From assembly GCF_036199905.1 (NCBI RefSeq), contig NZ_CP108109.1, forward strand, positions 744,001 to 808,000: a stretch of 64,000 nt of DNA, read 5' to 3'. A model generated the notes under the pieces. That model did no database searches, had not been told where the DNA came from, and worked only from the letters and a program-made list of their open reading frames with translations. The stretch is from Streptomyces sp. NBC_00223. Its GTDB lineage: Bacteria; Actinomycetota; Actinomycetes; Streptomycetales; Streptomycetaceae. Made by a program: the position numbers and the translations under genes. The stretch's first letter is position 1; each line of letters starts with the position of its first letter. This document shows positions 43,324-56,400 of this stretch, one piece after another.

Positions 43324-44271
43324 ATGCGGGTCGTCATGTTCGGCTATCAGACCTGGGGCCATCGCACACTCCAGGCTCTGCTGGACTCCGACCACGAGGT
43401 CACCCTCGTCGTCACCCATCCCAAGAGCGAGCACGCGTACGAGAAGATCTGGGACGACTCCGTCGCCGAACTGGCCGACAAGCACGGCGTTCCGCTGCTG
43501 CTGCGCAACCGTCCCGACGACGCCGAGCTGATAGCGGCGATCCGGGCCGCGGCCCCCGACATCATCGTGGCCAACAACTGGCGCACCTGGCTGCCGCCGG
43601 AGATCTTCGACCTGCCGCCGCGCGGCACGCTCAACGTGCACGACTCGCTGCTGCCTGCGTACGCGGGCTTCTCCCCGATCATCTGGGCCCTGATCAACGG
43701 GGAGCAGCGGGTGGGCGTCACCGCGCACCGGATGAACGGTGAACTCGACGCGGGCGACATCCTGTTGCAGCGCTCGGTGCCGGTGGGCCCGACCGACACC
43801 GCCACCGATCTGTTCCACCGGACCGTCGACCTCATCGGCCCGATCGTGCGCGAGTCCCTGGACCTGATGGCGTCCGGCCGCGACCACTGGGAGCCCCAGG
43901 ACCGCACGGAGGCCAGCTTCTTCCACAAGCGGTCGATCGAGGACAGCAGGATCGACTGGACCTGGCCCGCCGAGGACCTGGAACGCCTGGTCCGCGCGCA
44001 GTCCGACCCGTACCCCAACGCCTTCACCTACCACCGCGGTGAGCGCGTCCGTATCGTCTCCGCCGCCCTGTCCGAGGCCCGGTACGGCGGGACGCCCGGG
44101 CGGATCTTCATCCGCGAGGGCGACGGCGTCGTCATCGTGGCCGGCGCGGACGCCCGTACCGGCCGCCGTCCCGGTCTGCTCGTGCGGCGGGTGCGCGACG
44201 ACAGCGGCACCGAGTACGCGGCGGCCGACTACTTCCGCACGATGGGCGGTTACCTCACCGCGCGGCCGTGA
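43324..44271 (+). CDS. N5-hydroxyornithine formyltransferase
   Basis: This 315-residue enzyme has a formyl-transferase N-terminal domain with the catalytic Asn (IIVANNWRTWLP), His (LNVHDSLLPAYAGFSP) and Asp (GELDAGDILLQ) triad, plus a C-terminal Fmt-like domain. It should transfer formate from 10-formyl-tetrahydrofolate to N5-hydroxyornithine, as CchA does for coelichelin. ATG 43324 follows AGGGGAG. Its pairing with the monooxygenase predicts N5-formyl-N5-hydroxyornithine as a building block. Confidence 0.9.
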   Translation: MRVVMFGYQTWGHRTLQALLDSDHEVTLVVTHPKSEHAYEKIWDDSVAELADKHGVPLLLRNRPDDAELIAAIRAAAPDIIVANNWRTWLPPEIFDLPPRGTLNVHDSLLPAYAGFSPIIWALINGEQRVGVTAHRMNGELDAGDILLQRSVPVGPTDTATDLFHRTVDLIGPIVRESLDLMASGRDHWEPQDRTEASFFHKRSIEDSRIDWTWPAEDLERLVRAQSDPYPNAFTYHRGERVRIVSAALSEARYGGTPGRIFIREGDGVVIVAGADARTGRRPGLLVRRVRDDSGTEYAAADYFRTMGGYLTARP

Positions 44272-44344
44272 GCGCGGTCCCGGCCGCCCTGGAGCGCGTC
44301 ACAGCGGGCCGGGCTGCCCGGTCCGCCCGGTCGGCCCGGTCCGC

Positions 44345-45205
<861 letters not shown>

Positions 45206-45209
45206 GCGT

Positions 45210-46298
45210 TCAGCCTCCTTGGCCCGCGCGGTTGGCGCGGATGAGTAGCCAGAGCAGCACCGGCGCTCCGATGACACCGGTGACGATGCCGACGGGCAGT
45301 TCGGTGCCGGGGATCGCCTCGCGTGCGACGAGGTCGGAGCCGAGGACGACCAGCGCGCCGGTCAGCCCCGAGGCGACCGGCGGCGGCCACGCCGTGCCGG
45401 CCAGCCGCTGGGCGATCTGCGGGGCGGCCAGCGCGACGAAGGCGACCGGTCCCGCCGCCGCGGTGCCGAAGGCGATGAGACCGACACCGATGAGCATCAG
45501 CACGAGCCGTACGGCCCCGACGGGGGTGCCGAGTCCGGCGGCGATGTCGTCGCCGAGCTGGAGGGTGCGCATCCAGCGGCTCATGCACAGGGCCGCGGGG
45601 ACGAGTACGGCCATCGCGGCGGCGAGCAGGGTGACCTGGTCCCAGGTACGGCCGTTGAGGTTGCCGACCAGCCAGCCCAGCGCGGCCTGGGCCTCGAAGC
45701 GCTGGCCGCGGGCGACCAGGTAGTCGGTGGCGCTGGTGCACATCCAGGACACGCCGATGCCGACGAGGATGATCCGGTAGCCGGTGGCGCCGTGTTTCCA
45801 GGCGAGGGCGTACACGACCAGCGCGGTGGCCAGGGCGCCGAGCAGCCCGAGGGTCTGGGTGCCGAGGCCGCCGTCCCAGCCGAGCACGATGCCCGCGACG
45901 ACGGCCGTGCCGGCCCCCTCGGTGAGGCCGATCATGTCGGGGCTGGCCAGCGGGTTGCGGGTCATCGTCTGGTACAGGGCGCCGGACATGCCGAAGGCGA
46001 TGCCGACCAGGAGACCGGTGAGCGCGCGGGGCAGCCGCAGTTCGTGGACGACCAGCCGGGTGCCCGGATCGCCCTGGCCGACGAGGGCCTTGACCACGCC
46101 GGTGGGGCTGATCGGATAGTCCCCGATCGCGATACCCCAGCAGAAGAGCACGGCCACCACGACGGTCAGGGCGGCGCAGACGGCGACCAGCCGGGGGCGC
46201 AGGACGCCGGAGACGGGCGGGGTGGCGAGCCGGAAGGGCCGGCGGGCCCGGGTGACGGCGGGAACCGATACGGAAGCGGCGGTGGCGGGAGTGGTCAT
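45210..46298 (-). CDS. ferric-siderophore FecCD permease
   Basis: This 362-residue permease has about ten spans, RLPRALTGLLVGIAFGMSGALYQTMTRNPLASPDMIGL near residue 90 and the coupling loop AGPVAFVALAAPQIAQRLAG. ATG 46298 follows GGAGG and starts two bases before the stop-adjacent end of the upstream permease gene. It forms a heterodimer with that neighbour, the cchC/cchD arrangement. Confidence 0.92.
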   Translation of the reverse strand: MTTPATAASVSVPAVTRARRPFRLATPPVSGVLRPRLVAVCAALTVVVAVLFCWGIAIGDYPISPTGVVKALVGQGDPGTRLVVHELRLPRALTGLLVGIAFGMSGALYQTMTRNPLASPDMIGLTEGAGTAVVAGIVLGWDGGLGTQTLGLLGALATALVVYALAWKHGATGYRIILVGIGVSWMCTSATDYLVARGQRFEAQAALGWLVGNLNGRTWDQVTLLAAAMAVLVPAALCMSRWMRTLQLGDDIAAGLGTPVGAVRLVLMLIGVGLIAFGTAAAGPVAFVALAAPQIAQRLAGTAWPPPVASGLTGALVVLGSDLVAREAIPGTELPVGIVTGVIGAPVLLWLLIRANRAGQGG

Positions 46299-46300
46299 GC

Positions 46301-47326
46301 TCAGACCTCCGCGAGCTTGCTGCGGCGGACCAGCGCGATGAAGAACGGGCCGCCGACGAAGGCGACGAGGACGCCGGCCTGTATCTCCGTGGGCCGGTCC
46401 ACCACCCGTCCGATGATGTCGGCGGTCAGCAGCAGGCAGGGGGCCAGCGCCGCCGACAGCGGCAGCAGCCAGCGGTGGTCGGGGCCGAGCCCGGCGTACT
46501 GGGCGAGGACACGGGCGACATGCGGGACGACCAGGCCCAGGAAGACCACCGGACCGATCACCGCGACCGAGGCGCCGGTCAGCAGCATCACCGCGACGGC
46601 GCCCTGGAGCCGTACCAGCCCGACGCGCCGCCCGAGCGAGGCCGCCACGTCGTCGCCGAGCGCCAGGCTGTTGAGCGCGGGCGCGGCGGTCAGCGCGAGC
46701 ACCGCGCCGACGGCGAGGAAGGGCAGGATGCGTACGACCACGGCGCCGTCCTGGTCCGCGAGGCTCCCGGCGGACCAGAAGCGGTAGCGGTCGAGCGCGT
46801 CCGGGTCGGTGAGGACGATCGCGTTGGTGAGCGAGAACAGCAGGAAGGTGACGGCGACTCCGGACAGCGCCAGCTTGACCGGGGTGCCGCCCGGGCCGCC
46901 CACCCGGCCGAGCAGGAAGACCAGCACGCTGGTGGCCAGCGCGCCGGCGAAGGCGAACCACACGTAGTCGTAGAGCGATCCGAACCCGAAGACGGCGACG
47001 GCCACCACGATCCCGAAGGACGCGCCCGCGCTCACGCCCAGCACCCCGGGGTCGGCGAGCGGATTGCGGGTGAGCGCCTGCATGAGCGCGCCGGACAGTC
47101 CGAGCGCGGCGCCGGCCGACAGACCGAGGACGGTACGCGGGACGCGAACCGTCCAGACGACGTTGTCGACGAGCCGGCTGGAGGGGTGGCCGACCAGTGC
47201 GCGAACGACCTGGTCGAGCGGGATGCTCAGCGCGCCCAGGGCGATCGACAACAGGCACAGCGTGGTCAGCGCGGCCGCGAGCAGCGCGACGAGCATGGCT
47301 GGGCGCAGCCTCCTGCGCCGGGTCAC
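46301..47326 (-). CDS. ferric-siderophore FecCD permease, first gene of the second importer
   Basis: This 341-residue permease has RVPRTVLGLSAGAALGLSGALMQALTRNPLADPGVLGVSAGASFG and the loop IGPVVFLGLVVPHVARVL. The start is GTG 47326, behind GGAG; ATG 47296 is an alternative. It is divergent from the NRPS over 173 bp containing two iron boxes, so uptake and synthesis should be induced together. Confidence 0.92.
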   Translation of the reverse strand: MTRRRRLRPAMLVALLAAALTTLCLLSIALGALSIPLDQVVRALVGHPSSRLVDNVVWTVRVPRTVLGLSAGAALGLSGALMQALTRNPLADPGVLGVSAGASFGIVVAVAVFGFGSLYDYVWFAFAGALATSVLVFLLGRVGGPGGTPVKLALSGVAVTFLLFSLTNAIVLTDPDALDRYRFWSAGSLADQDGAVVVRILPFLAVGAVLALTAAPALNSLALGDDVAASLGRRVGLVRLQGAVAVMLLTGASVAVIGPVVFLGLVVPHVARVLAQYAGLGPDHRWLLPLSAALAPCLLLTADIIGRVVDRPTEIQAGVLVAFVGGPFFIALVRRSKLAEV

Positions 47327-47350
47327 CGGCCAGTCTCCACGTCAACATCC

Positions 47351-47369
47351 TTAGGTTAGGCAGACCTTA
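47351..47369. promoter_or_regulatory. iron box near the second importer
   Basis: TTAGGTTAGGCAGACCTTA matches the iron box in most positions, 24 bp upstream of the permease GTG on the other strand. Confidence 0.85.
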
Positions 47370-47417
47370 ACTCTAGCGGCTGGAGCCGTGCGTCCCTCCG
47401 AACGAGGGGCTATCAAG

Positions 47418-47436
47418 TTAGGTAATGCTTACCTTA
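47418..47436. promoter_or_regulatory. iron box before the NRPS gene
   Basis: TTAGGTAATGCTTACCTTA is an imperfect 19-bp iron-box palindrome, 63 bp upstream of the NRPS GTG. With the box at 47351 it makes separate control of both divergent promoters possible. Confidence 0.85.
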
Positions 47437-47499
47437 ATATGGCGAGCGGCCGCGGGCCGGTCGAGTCGGTTCCGCACGTCTGGAAAGGCACGGTCACCT

Positions 47500-50400
47500 G
47501 TGTCGGGTACTGGAAAACTGACAGCGGCGGCAAGGGACTTCTGGCGTGGGCGGCTGCTTCCGCTCCCGCGCGAGAGCGTCCTTCCCGTCGACTTCCCCTA
47601 TCCGACGCGTCTTTCGGCGCCCGTGCTCACCCGGTCCCGCGCCCTGGGGTCCGGGCCGGCCGGCACGGTCGCCGAACTCGCCGCCTTCGTGGCGCTGTTG
47701 CACCGCTACGGCGGCGGCGCGGGCGAAGTGGCCGTCGCGCACGACGGTCTCCCGCTGCGGGTGGCGTGCGAGGACGGCACCACGTTCGCCGAGTTGTGCG
47801 ACCGGGTCGCCGCCGTCCGCGAGGATGCCGCGGCGCACCGCGTACCGCTGTCCGCGCTGACGGCCGAGCTGCGGCCCGAACCGACGCGCGGCGGTGGGCT
47901 GTTGTGCAACACCGCTTTCGGCGAGGGGCGTTGGGACGGCGGTCCGCTGGACCTGGCGCTGCGCACGGACGGCGGCGAGGTCCACGCCACGTACTCCCCC
48001 GGTCTGTTCACCGCCGGCACCGTCGACCGGCTGCTGACCCACTACGCGACGCTCCTGGCGGACGCCGTGGCCCGGTCCGACCGCGCCGTCGGCGAACTGG
48101 AGCTGCTGGACGAGGCGGAGCGGCACCGCGTTCTTGTCGAGTGGAACGACACCGCGCACGACGTCCCCGCCGCGACCTGGCCGCAGATGTTCGCCGCGCA
48201 GGTCCGCGCCCGGCCCGACGAGACCGCCCTCGTCTTCGAGGACACCCGGCTCACCTACCGTGAACTCGACGCACGCGCCAACCGGCTGGCGCACGCGCTG
48301 ACCGCCCGGGGCGCGGGCCCCGACCGCGTGGTGGCGCTGGCCGTGCCGCGCTCGGCCGAACTGATCGTCGCCCAGGTCGCGGTGCTCAAGTCCGGCGCCG
48401 CCTACCTGCCCGTCGACACCGACTACCCGGCCGACCGGGTCGGCTACATGCTCGCCGACGCGGCACCGGTCTGTGTGGTCACGACCGCCGAGGTGGCCGG
48501 CGACCTGCCCGAACTGCCCCCGGCCGCGACCGCCCTGCTGCTGGACACCGAGGAGACCGCCGCCGAACTGGCGGCCGCCCCGGCCCACGGCCCGGATCTC
48601 GGGGGACGGCTGTCCGTCGCCCACGCGGCCTACGTGATCTACACCTCCGGCTCCACCGGGCGTCCCAAGGGCGTCGTGCTGTCCCACGCCGGGGTCGCGG
48701 GGCTCGTCGCCACACAGACCGAGCGCTTCGGCATCGGACCGCACAGCCGGGTGCTGCAATTCGCCTCCCCCAGCTTCGACGTGGCCTTCTGGGACCTGTG
48801 CCTCGGCCTGCTCTCCGGCGGACGGCTCGTCGTCGTGCCGTCCGAGCGCCGGGTGCCCGGAGCGCCGCTGGCCGACTACGCCAACGCCCAGGGCGTCACC
48901 TTCATGATCCTGCCGCCGGCGCTGCTCGCCGCGATGCCGGACGACGTCCATCTGCCCGCAGGCGCGACACTGCTGGCCGGCACCGAGCGGGTCTCCCCCG
49001 AGCTGGTGCGCCGGTACGCGCGCGGCCGCATGATGTTCAACGCCTACGGCCCCACCGAGGCGACCACCAACTCCACCCTGGGCCTGTGCGACCCGGACAC
49101 CCCGACCGGCACCGTCGTGCCCATCGGCGTACCCGATCCCGGCACCCGCGCCTATGTCCTCGACGGGCGGCTGCGGCCCGTGCCCGCCGGGGTCACCGGT
49201 GAGCTGTACCTCGGCGGATCGGGGCTCGCCCGGGGCTATCTCGGACGGCCCGACCTGACGGCCGAGCGCTTCGTCGCCGACCCGTACGGCCCGCCCGGCG
49301 AGCGGCTGTACCGCACCGGCGACCTGGTGCGGTGGAAGGCCGACGGACGGCTGGAGTTCCTCGGCCGCGTCGACAGCCAGCTCAAGATCCGCGGTTTCCG
49401 CGTCGAGCCGGGCGAGATCGAGTCCGTGCTGCGCGCCCACCCCCTGGTCGACCAGGCCGCCGTCGTGATCCGCGAGGACCGGCCGGGCGACCGCCGGCTC
49501 GCCGCGTACGTGGTGCCCTCGCTCGACGGCGAGGCGGAGGTCGCCGACTGGAAGGACCTGCACGAACTCCTCTACACCGCCGCGGGGTCCGAGGGCTTCC
49601 AGGAGAACTTCGCGGGCTGGAACAGCATGTACGACGGGCTGCCGATCCCGCTCGCGGAGATGCGCGAGTGGCGGGCGACGACGGTGGACCGGATCACCGC
49701 GCTGCGTCCGCGCCGCGTGCTGGAGATCGGCGTCGGCAGCGGCCTGCTGCTGTCACGTGTCGCGCCGGACTGCGAGGCGTACTGGGGCACCGACGTCTCC
49801 GAGCAGGCGATCCGCGCCCTCGACGAGCAGATCCGGGCCGAGCCGGGGCTCGCGGACCGGGTGGAGCTGCTGGCCCGCGCCGCGCACGACACCTCCGGGC
49901 TCCCGGAGGGCTGGTTCGACACGGTCGTCGTCAACTCCGTGGCCCAGTACTTCCCGAGCGCCGACTATCTGACGGACGTCCTGCGCAAGGCCGCGACCCT
50001 CCTGGCGCCCGGCGGCGCGCTCTTCGTCGGCGACGTCCGCAATCTGCGGCTGCTGCGCACCCTGCGGGCGGCGGTGGAGAGCGGGCGCACGGGCGCGGAC
50101 GACAAGGACGCGCTGCGCGCGGCCGTGGACCGGTCGGTGGCGTGGGAGGGCGAACTGCTCCTGGACCCCGACTACTTCGCGTCACTGGAGGGCTTCACCG
50201 CCGACATCCGGGTCAAGCGCGGCACGCACCACAACGAGCTGACCCGCTACCGCTACGACGTGGTGCTCCGGCCCACGGGCACACCCGCGGAAGACGACCC
50301 GGCCGCCCCCGCCGCTCCCGCCGCCGAGATCGCGTGGTCGGCGCTCGGCGGCCTCGACGCCCTGTCCGCAGTGCTGTCCGGCGAGGGGCGCCCGGACCTG

Positions 50401-53400
50401 CTGCGGGTCGGCGCGGTGCCCAACGCCCGGCTGACGGAAGACCTGGCCGCGCTCGGCGCGCTCGACGGCAGCAGCGGCCCCGGCGCCGACGGCGTGGAGC
50501 CGGAGGCGCTGCGCGCGCTCGCCGCCCGCCACGGCTACCGGACCGCCCTCACCTGGGACGGCTCCGCCGCGGACGGCAGGCTGGACGCCGTGTTCGCGCG
50601 CGGCGACGACACCGCGTTCGGCACGCTCTACCGCCCCGGCGGCGCACACCCGCACGCCAACCGGCCCGCGCCCTTCCGCGACGTCGACCGGCTGATGCGT
50701 ACCCTGCGCGCCCACGCCGCCGAACGGCTGCCCGCGTACATGGTCCCGGCCGCCCTCGTACCCCTCGACCGGCTGCCGGTCACCCCCAGCGGCAAGCTCG
50801 ACAACGCGGGCCTGCCCGTGCCCGACTACGGCGCGCTCAGCTCCGGCCGTGCCCCGCGCGACGCCCGCGACGAACTGCTGTGCGGGCTGTACGCGCAGGT
50901 GCTCGGTCTGCGCTCGGTCACCATCGACGACGACTTCTTCGCCCTCGGCGGCGACAGCATCGTCGCCATCCAGCTGCTCGTCCTGGCCCGCCGGGCCGGA
51001 CTGCGCCTCACGCCCAGGGATGTCTTCCGGCACCGCACGGTCGCCGCGCTCGCGGAAGTCGCCGAACCTGAAGGAGCCGACGGCGGCTCGGCGGGCACGG
51101 ACACCGACGACCGCGCCCTGGTGCCCCTCACCGAGGACGAACTCGCCGCCCTCCAAGGCGACCACCCGGTCACCGTCGAAGAAGTGCTGCCGCTGAGCCC
51201 GCTCCAGGAGGGCTTCTTCTTCCACTCCCTGGTGGACGGCGCCGACCACGACACCTACGTCGTGCAGCAGGCGATCGAGCTGTCAGGACCGGTGGACGCC
51301 TCCGCCCTGCGCCTCGGCGCCGAACGGCTGCTGGACCGCCATGCCCCACTGCGCGCCTGCTTCCGGCAGCTCGCCGACGGCCGGCCGGTGCAGCTGACGG
51401 CCGCCCGGCCGGCGCTGCCGTGGCGGGAGGTGGACCTCACCTCCCGGGACGACGCGCTGCGCGGCACCCTCGCGGACGGGATCGCGGCCGACGAGCGGGC
51501 CCGCCCGTTCGACCTGGCCCGGGCGCCGCTGATGCGCCTGGCGCTGATCCGGCTCGGGGACGACCGTAGCCGACTGCTTCTGACGTTCCATCACATCGTC
51601 GCGGACGGCTGGTCGTTGCCGGTGATCCACCGCGAGCTGATGGCCCTGTACGGGGACGCGCCCGCCGCGCTGCCGGCCGTCGCCCCGTACCGCGCCCATC
51701 TGCGCCGGCTCGCCGCCGCCGACCGGGACGCGGCCCGCACGGCCTGGCACGACGCGCTCACCGGGCTGGAGCCGACCCGGCTGGCCGAGGTGCCCGCGGA
51801 CGGCGGCCCGATCGAGCCCGCGCAGATCCGGGTCGAGCTGTCCGAGCGCGTCACCGCCCGGCTGGCGGCCCGCGCGCGGGAGCACGGAGTGACGCTCGGC
51901 ACGGTGGTGCAGGGCGCGTGGGGCCTGCTGCTGGGCGGACTGACGGGACGTCAGGACGTGGTCTTCGGCACGACCGTCTCGGGCCGCGACACGGCCGTCG
52001 ACGGCATCGAGTCGATGGTCGGCCTCTTCATCAACACCCTGCCGACCCGCTTCCGCTGGGCCCCCTCCGACCGGCTCGGGGAGCTGCTGAGGCGGTTGCA
52101 GGACGAGCAGAGCGCCCTGCTCGACCATCAGCACCTCGGCCTCGCCGAGGTGCAGCGTTTCGCCGGGCACTCCGACGCCGGTGACCTCTTCGACACCCTC
52201 GTGGTCTTCGAGAACTACCCGGCCGAGTCCGGGCCGACCGATCCGTCCGGCGCCGTCCGGATCACCGGGCACACCTTCCTCGACACGGTGCACTATCCGC
52301 TGGCGCTGATCGTCAAGCCGGGCCGCCGTCTCGACCTGCGGCTCAAGCACCACGCGCGGCGGCTCGACGCCGCGGCCGTCCAGGACGTCGCCGACCGGCT
52401 CGCCCGCGTGCTGCACGCGATCGCCGACGACCCCGGCACCCGTACCTCCGCCGACGTCGATCTGCTCTCCCCGCGCGAACGGGCCTCGGCCCATCTCCGG
52501 GGCTCCGCCCGCGCGGTCCCGGAGACCACGCTCGCCGCCGCCTTCGCGGCCCGGGCGGCCCGCACCCCGGACGCCACCGCCGTCGTCTTCGGTGACACGA
52601 CGCTGAGCTACGCGGAACTGGACGCCCGCGCCGAGGCGCTCGCCCGCCGGCTGCGCGCCCGCGGCGCCCGGGCGGAGCGGTTCGTCGCCGTCGCCGTGCC
52701 GCGTTCGGCCGAACTCGTGGTCGCGCTCCTGGCCGTCCTGAAGTCCGGGGCCGGCTATCTGCCGGTCGATCTCGACTACCCGGCCGACCGCGTGGCCTAC
52801 ATGCTCGCCGACTCGGGCGCCGCCACGGTCGTGACCACGGCCGCCGCCGCGCCCCGGCTGCCCCGCGCGGACGGCCTGTCGGCGCTGGTCCTCGACGACG
52901 ACGCCGCGGACACCGACGAGGACGCGTACCCGGAGTCCGTCCCGGCCGGCCCCGACTCCCCCGCCTATCTGATCTACACCTCCGGCTCGACCGGCCGCCC
53001 CAAGGGCGTCGTCGTCACCCACCGGGCCGTCGTCAACCGCCTGGCGTGGATGCAGGGCGAGTACGGGCTGACGCCGGACGACCGGGTGCTCCAGAAGACC
53101 CCGTCCAGCTTCGACGTGAGCGTGTGGGAGTTCTTCTGGCCGCTGTGCGAGGGCGCCGCGATCGTGCTCGCCGCGCCCGACGGGCACCGGGACCCGGTCT
53201 GTCTCGCGGAGCTGATCCGGGCCCGGGGCGTCACCACGACGCACTTCGTACCGTCGATGCTGGAAGCCTTCCTGAGCACGCCGGAGGTGACCGCCGACCC
53301 GTCGTGGGCGGCGAGCCTGCGCCGGGTGTTCAGCAGCGGCGAGGCGCTGGCCGGGGAGGCCGCTGCCCGCTGGCACGCGCTCACCGGAGTGCCGCTGCAC

Positions 53401-56400
53401 AATCTGTACGGCCCGACCGAGGCCGCCGTGGACGTGACGTACCACCCGTACGACGGCGAGCCCGGTACGACCGTGCCCATCGGCCGGCCGGTGTGGAACA
53501 CCGGGCTGCGTGTGCTGGACACCTGCCTGCGGCCGGTGCCCGCCGGTGTGCCCGGCGAGCTGTATCTGACCGGCGTGCAGTTGGCCCGCGGCTACCACGA
53601 CCGCCCCGGGCTGACCGCCGACCGCTTCGTCGCCGACCCCTACGGCGACCCCGGCACGCGCATGTACCGCACCGGGGATCTCGTACGGCGCCGGGCGGAC
53701 GGCACCGTCGTCTATCTGGGCCGCACCGACCGGCAGGTGAAGCTGCGCGGCAACCGGATCGAGCCCGGCGAGATCGAGGCCGCGCTCGTACGGGACGCGG
53801 GCGTGGCCCAGGCCGCGGTGACCGTACGGGAGCAGCGGCTGGTCGCGTACGTCGTCCCGGCACGCGGCGGGCGGACCGGCACCTCGGAGCTGCGCGCCGC
53901 TGCGGCCGCGGCGCTGCCCGCGCCCATGGTGCCCGACGCCTTCGTCGTGCTCGCCGCGCTGCCGCTCACGCCGAGCGGCAAGCTGGACCGCGCGGCGCTG
54001 CCCGCGCCCGAGGAGGAGCGGGCCGTGCCGCGCGCGCCCGCGACCGAGCGGGAGCAGCTGCTCACCGCGGTGTTCGCGGCCGTGCTGGGCCGGGACGAGG
54101 TCGGCGCGGACGACGACTTCTTCCTGCTCGGCGGCGACAGCATCAGCTCGATCGGCGTGTCCAGCCGGGCCCGCGCGGCGGGCCTGGAGCTGAGCCCGCG
54201 CGATGTGTTCGAGCACCGCACCCCCGCGGCCCTCGCGGTGGCGGCCTCCGCCACCGCGACGGCCGAAGCCGCTCCCGCGCCCGTCCCGTTGGAGCTGACC
54301 GCCGAGGAGTCGGCCCGCGTCCACGGCCTCACGGCGAGCCGGGTGGTGGACATCTGGCCGCTGGCCCCGCTCCAGGAGGGCCTGTTCTTCCACTCCACCT
54401 ACGACGACGGCGCCCTGGACGTCTACACCGTCCACGAGTCCTTCGACTTCGCCGTGCGCCTGGACGCGGACCGGCTGCGCGCCGCCGCGCGCACCCTGCT
54501 GGCCCGCAACCCCAGCCTGCGGGCGGGGTTCACCAGCGAGGGGCAGCGCCGGCCGGTGCAGTTCATCGTCGAGGACCCGGCGGTCCCGCTGGAGGAGGTG
54601 GACCTGTCCGCGCTGCCTGCGGCCGACCAGGACGTACGGCTGCGCGCGCTGATGGACGAGGAGCGGTCCCGCCGCTTCGACCTGTCGGCGCCGCCGCTGT
54701 TCCGGATGCTGCTGGTCCGGCTCGGCGCGGAGCGCGGCGACCGGCTGGTCGTCGGACGCCATCTGATCCTGTGGGACGGCTGGTCCGCGTGGCTCCTGCT
54801 GGACCAGCTCTTCGATCTGTACGAGACGGGCGGCGACGACTCCGCGCTCCCCCGTCCCGGCTCCTACCGGGACTATCTGACCTGGCTCGACCGTCAGGAC
54901 GACACCGCCGCCACCGCCGCCTGGCGCCGCGCGCTCGCCGGGCTGGAGGAGCCGACGCTGCTGGTGCCGGCCGCCGCCGACGCGGGCCTTGAGCCGGTCA
55001 TTCCCGAGCAGTTGGACGTGCTGCTCCCCGCTGAGCTGGGCGAACTGCTGGTCGAGAGCGGGCGGGCGCACGGACTGACGCTGAACACCGTCCTCAACGC
55101 GGCGTGGGGGCTGACCCTCGCGTCGGCGACCGGCCGCACCGACGTGGTGTTCGGTACGACGGTGGCCGGCCGGCCCAGCGAGGTCCCCGACGTCGAGCAC
55201 ATCATCGGCATGTTCCTCAACACCGTGCCCGCGCGCGTCGCCTTCGACCCGGCCGAGCCGGTGCTCGACCTGCTGCGGCGGGTCCAGCGCGAGCGCCTGG
55301 AGCTGATGCCGTACGAGCATCTGGGCCTGGGTGTGCTCCAGGCCGAGACCGGGCACCGGCGGCTGTTCGACACACTGTTCGTGCTCCGCAACAACGACAC
55401 CGGGGAACGTCTGGAGCGGCTGCGCGAGCGGCACGGCGCCTCCGCCGTCGCCAACGTCGACGCGACCCACTATCCCGTCAACCTCGTGGTGACACCGGGC
55501 CGACGCGTTCAGGTCACCCTCGCCCACCGCCCCGACACCGTCGGGCACGCCACGGCACGCGCGCTGCTGGACCGCTTCACCACGCTGCTGGAGCGGATGG
55601 CCCGGGACCTGGCAGCGCCGGTCGGCGGTCTCGACCCGCTGCTGCCGGGCGAACGCGCCGCGCTGGAGCGGCGGTGGGCGGACAGCCGGGTGCCCGTGCC
55701 GGAGGAGACCGTCGCCGATCTGCTCGCCGCCCAGGCGGCCCGCACCCCGGACGCCACGGCGCTGGTCTTCGGCGACCGGACCCTGACCTACGCCGCTCTC
55801 GACACGGCCGTGAACCGGATGGCCCGGCTGCTGCTGGCCCGGGGCGCGGGCCCGGAGCGGGTCGTCGCGCTCGGGCTGCCCCGGTCCACCGACATGGTCG
55901 TGGCGCTCTTCGCGGTGCTGCGCACCGGCGCCGCCTATCTGCCGCTCGAACTGGACTACCCGGCCGAACGCCTGTCCCTGATGCTCGGGGACGCCCGGCC
56001 GCTGCTCCTGCTCACCACGCGGGCCGTCTCGGCGGGACTTGAGGGCGATCTGCCGCGTGTCCTGCTCGACGACCCGGCGGTGACGGCGGAACTCGCGGCG
56101 CTGCCCGCCGGCCCGGTCGCGGTCTCGTTCAGCCCGGAGCACCCGGCCTATGTCATCTACACCTCGGGTTCCACCGGCCGCCCCAAGGGCGTTGTCACGC
56201 CCTACCGGGGTCTGACGAATATGCGGCTCAACCACCAGAAGGAGATCTTCGCCCCGGCCGTCGCCTCGGCCGGCGGGCGCCGGCTGCGCATCGCGCACAC
56301 CGTCTCCTTCGCCTTCGACATGTCGTGGGAGGAACTGCTCTGGCTGGTCGAGGGCCATGAAGTGCACGTGTGCGACGAAGAGTTGCGGCGTGACGCCGAG

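Noticed and set aside
43242..43337. Longer monooxygenase start at ATG 43337
   Set aside because: It would place the iron box and the formyltransferase promoter inside the coding sequence; GTG 43241 has a good GGGAGG site.
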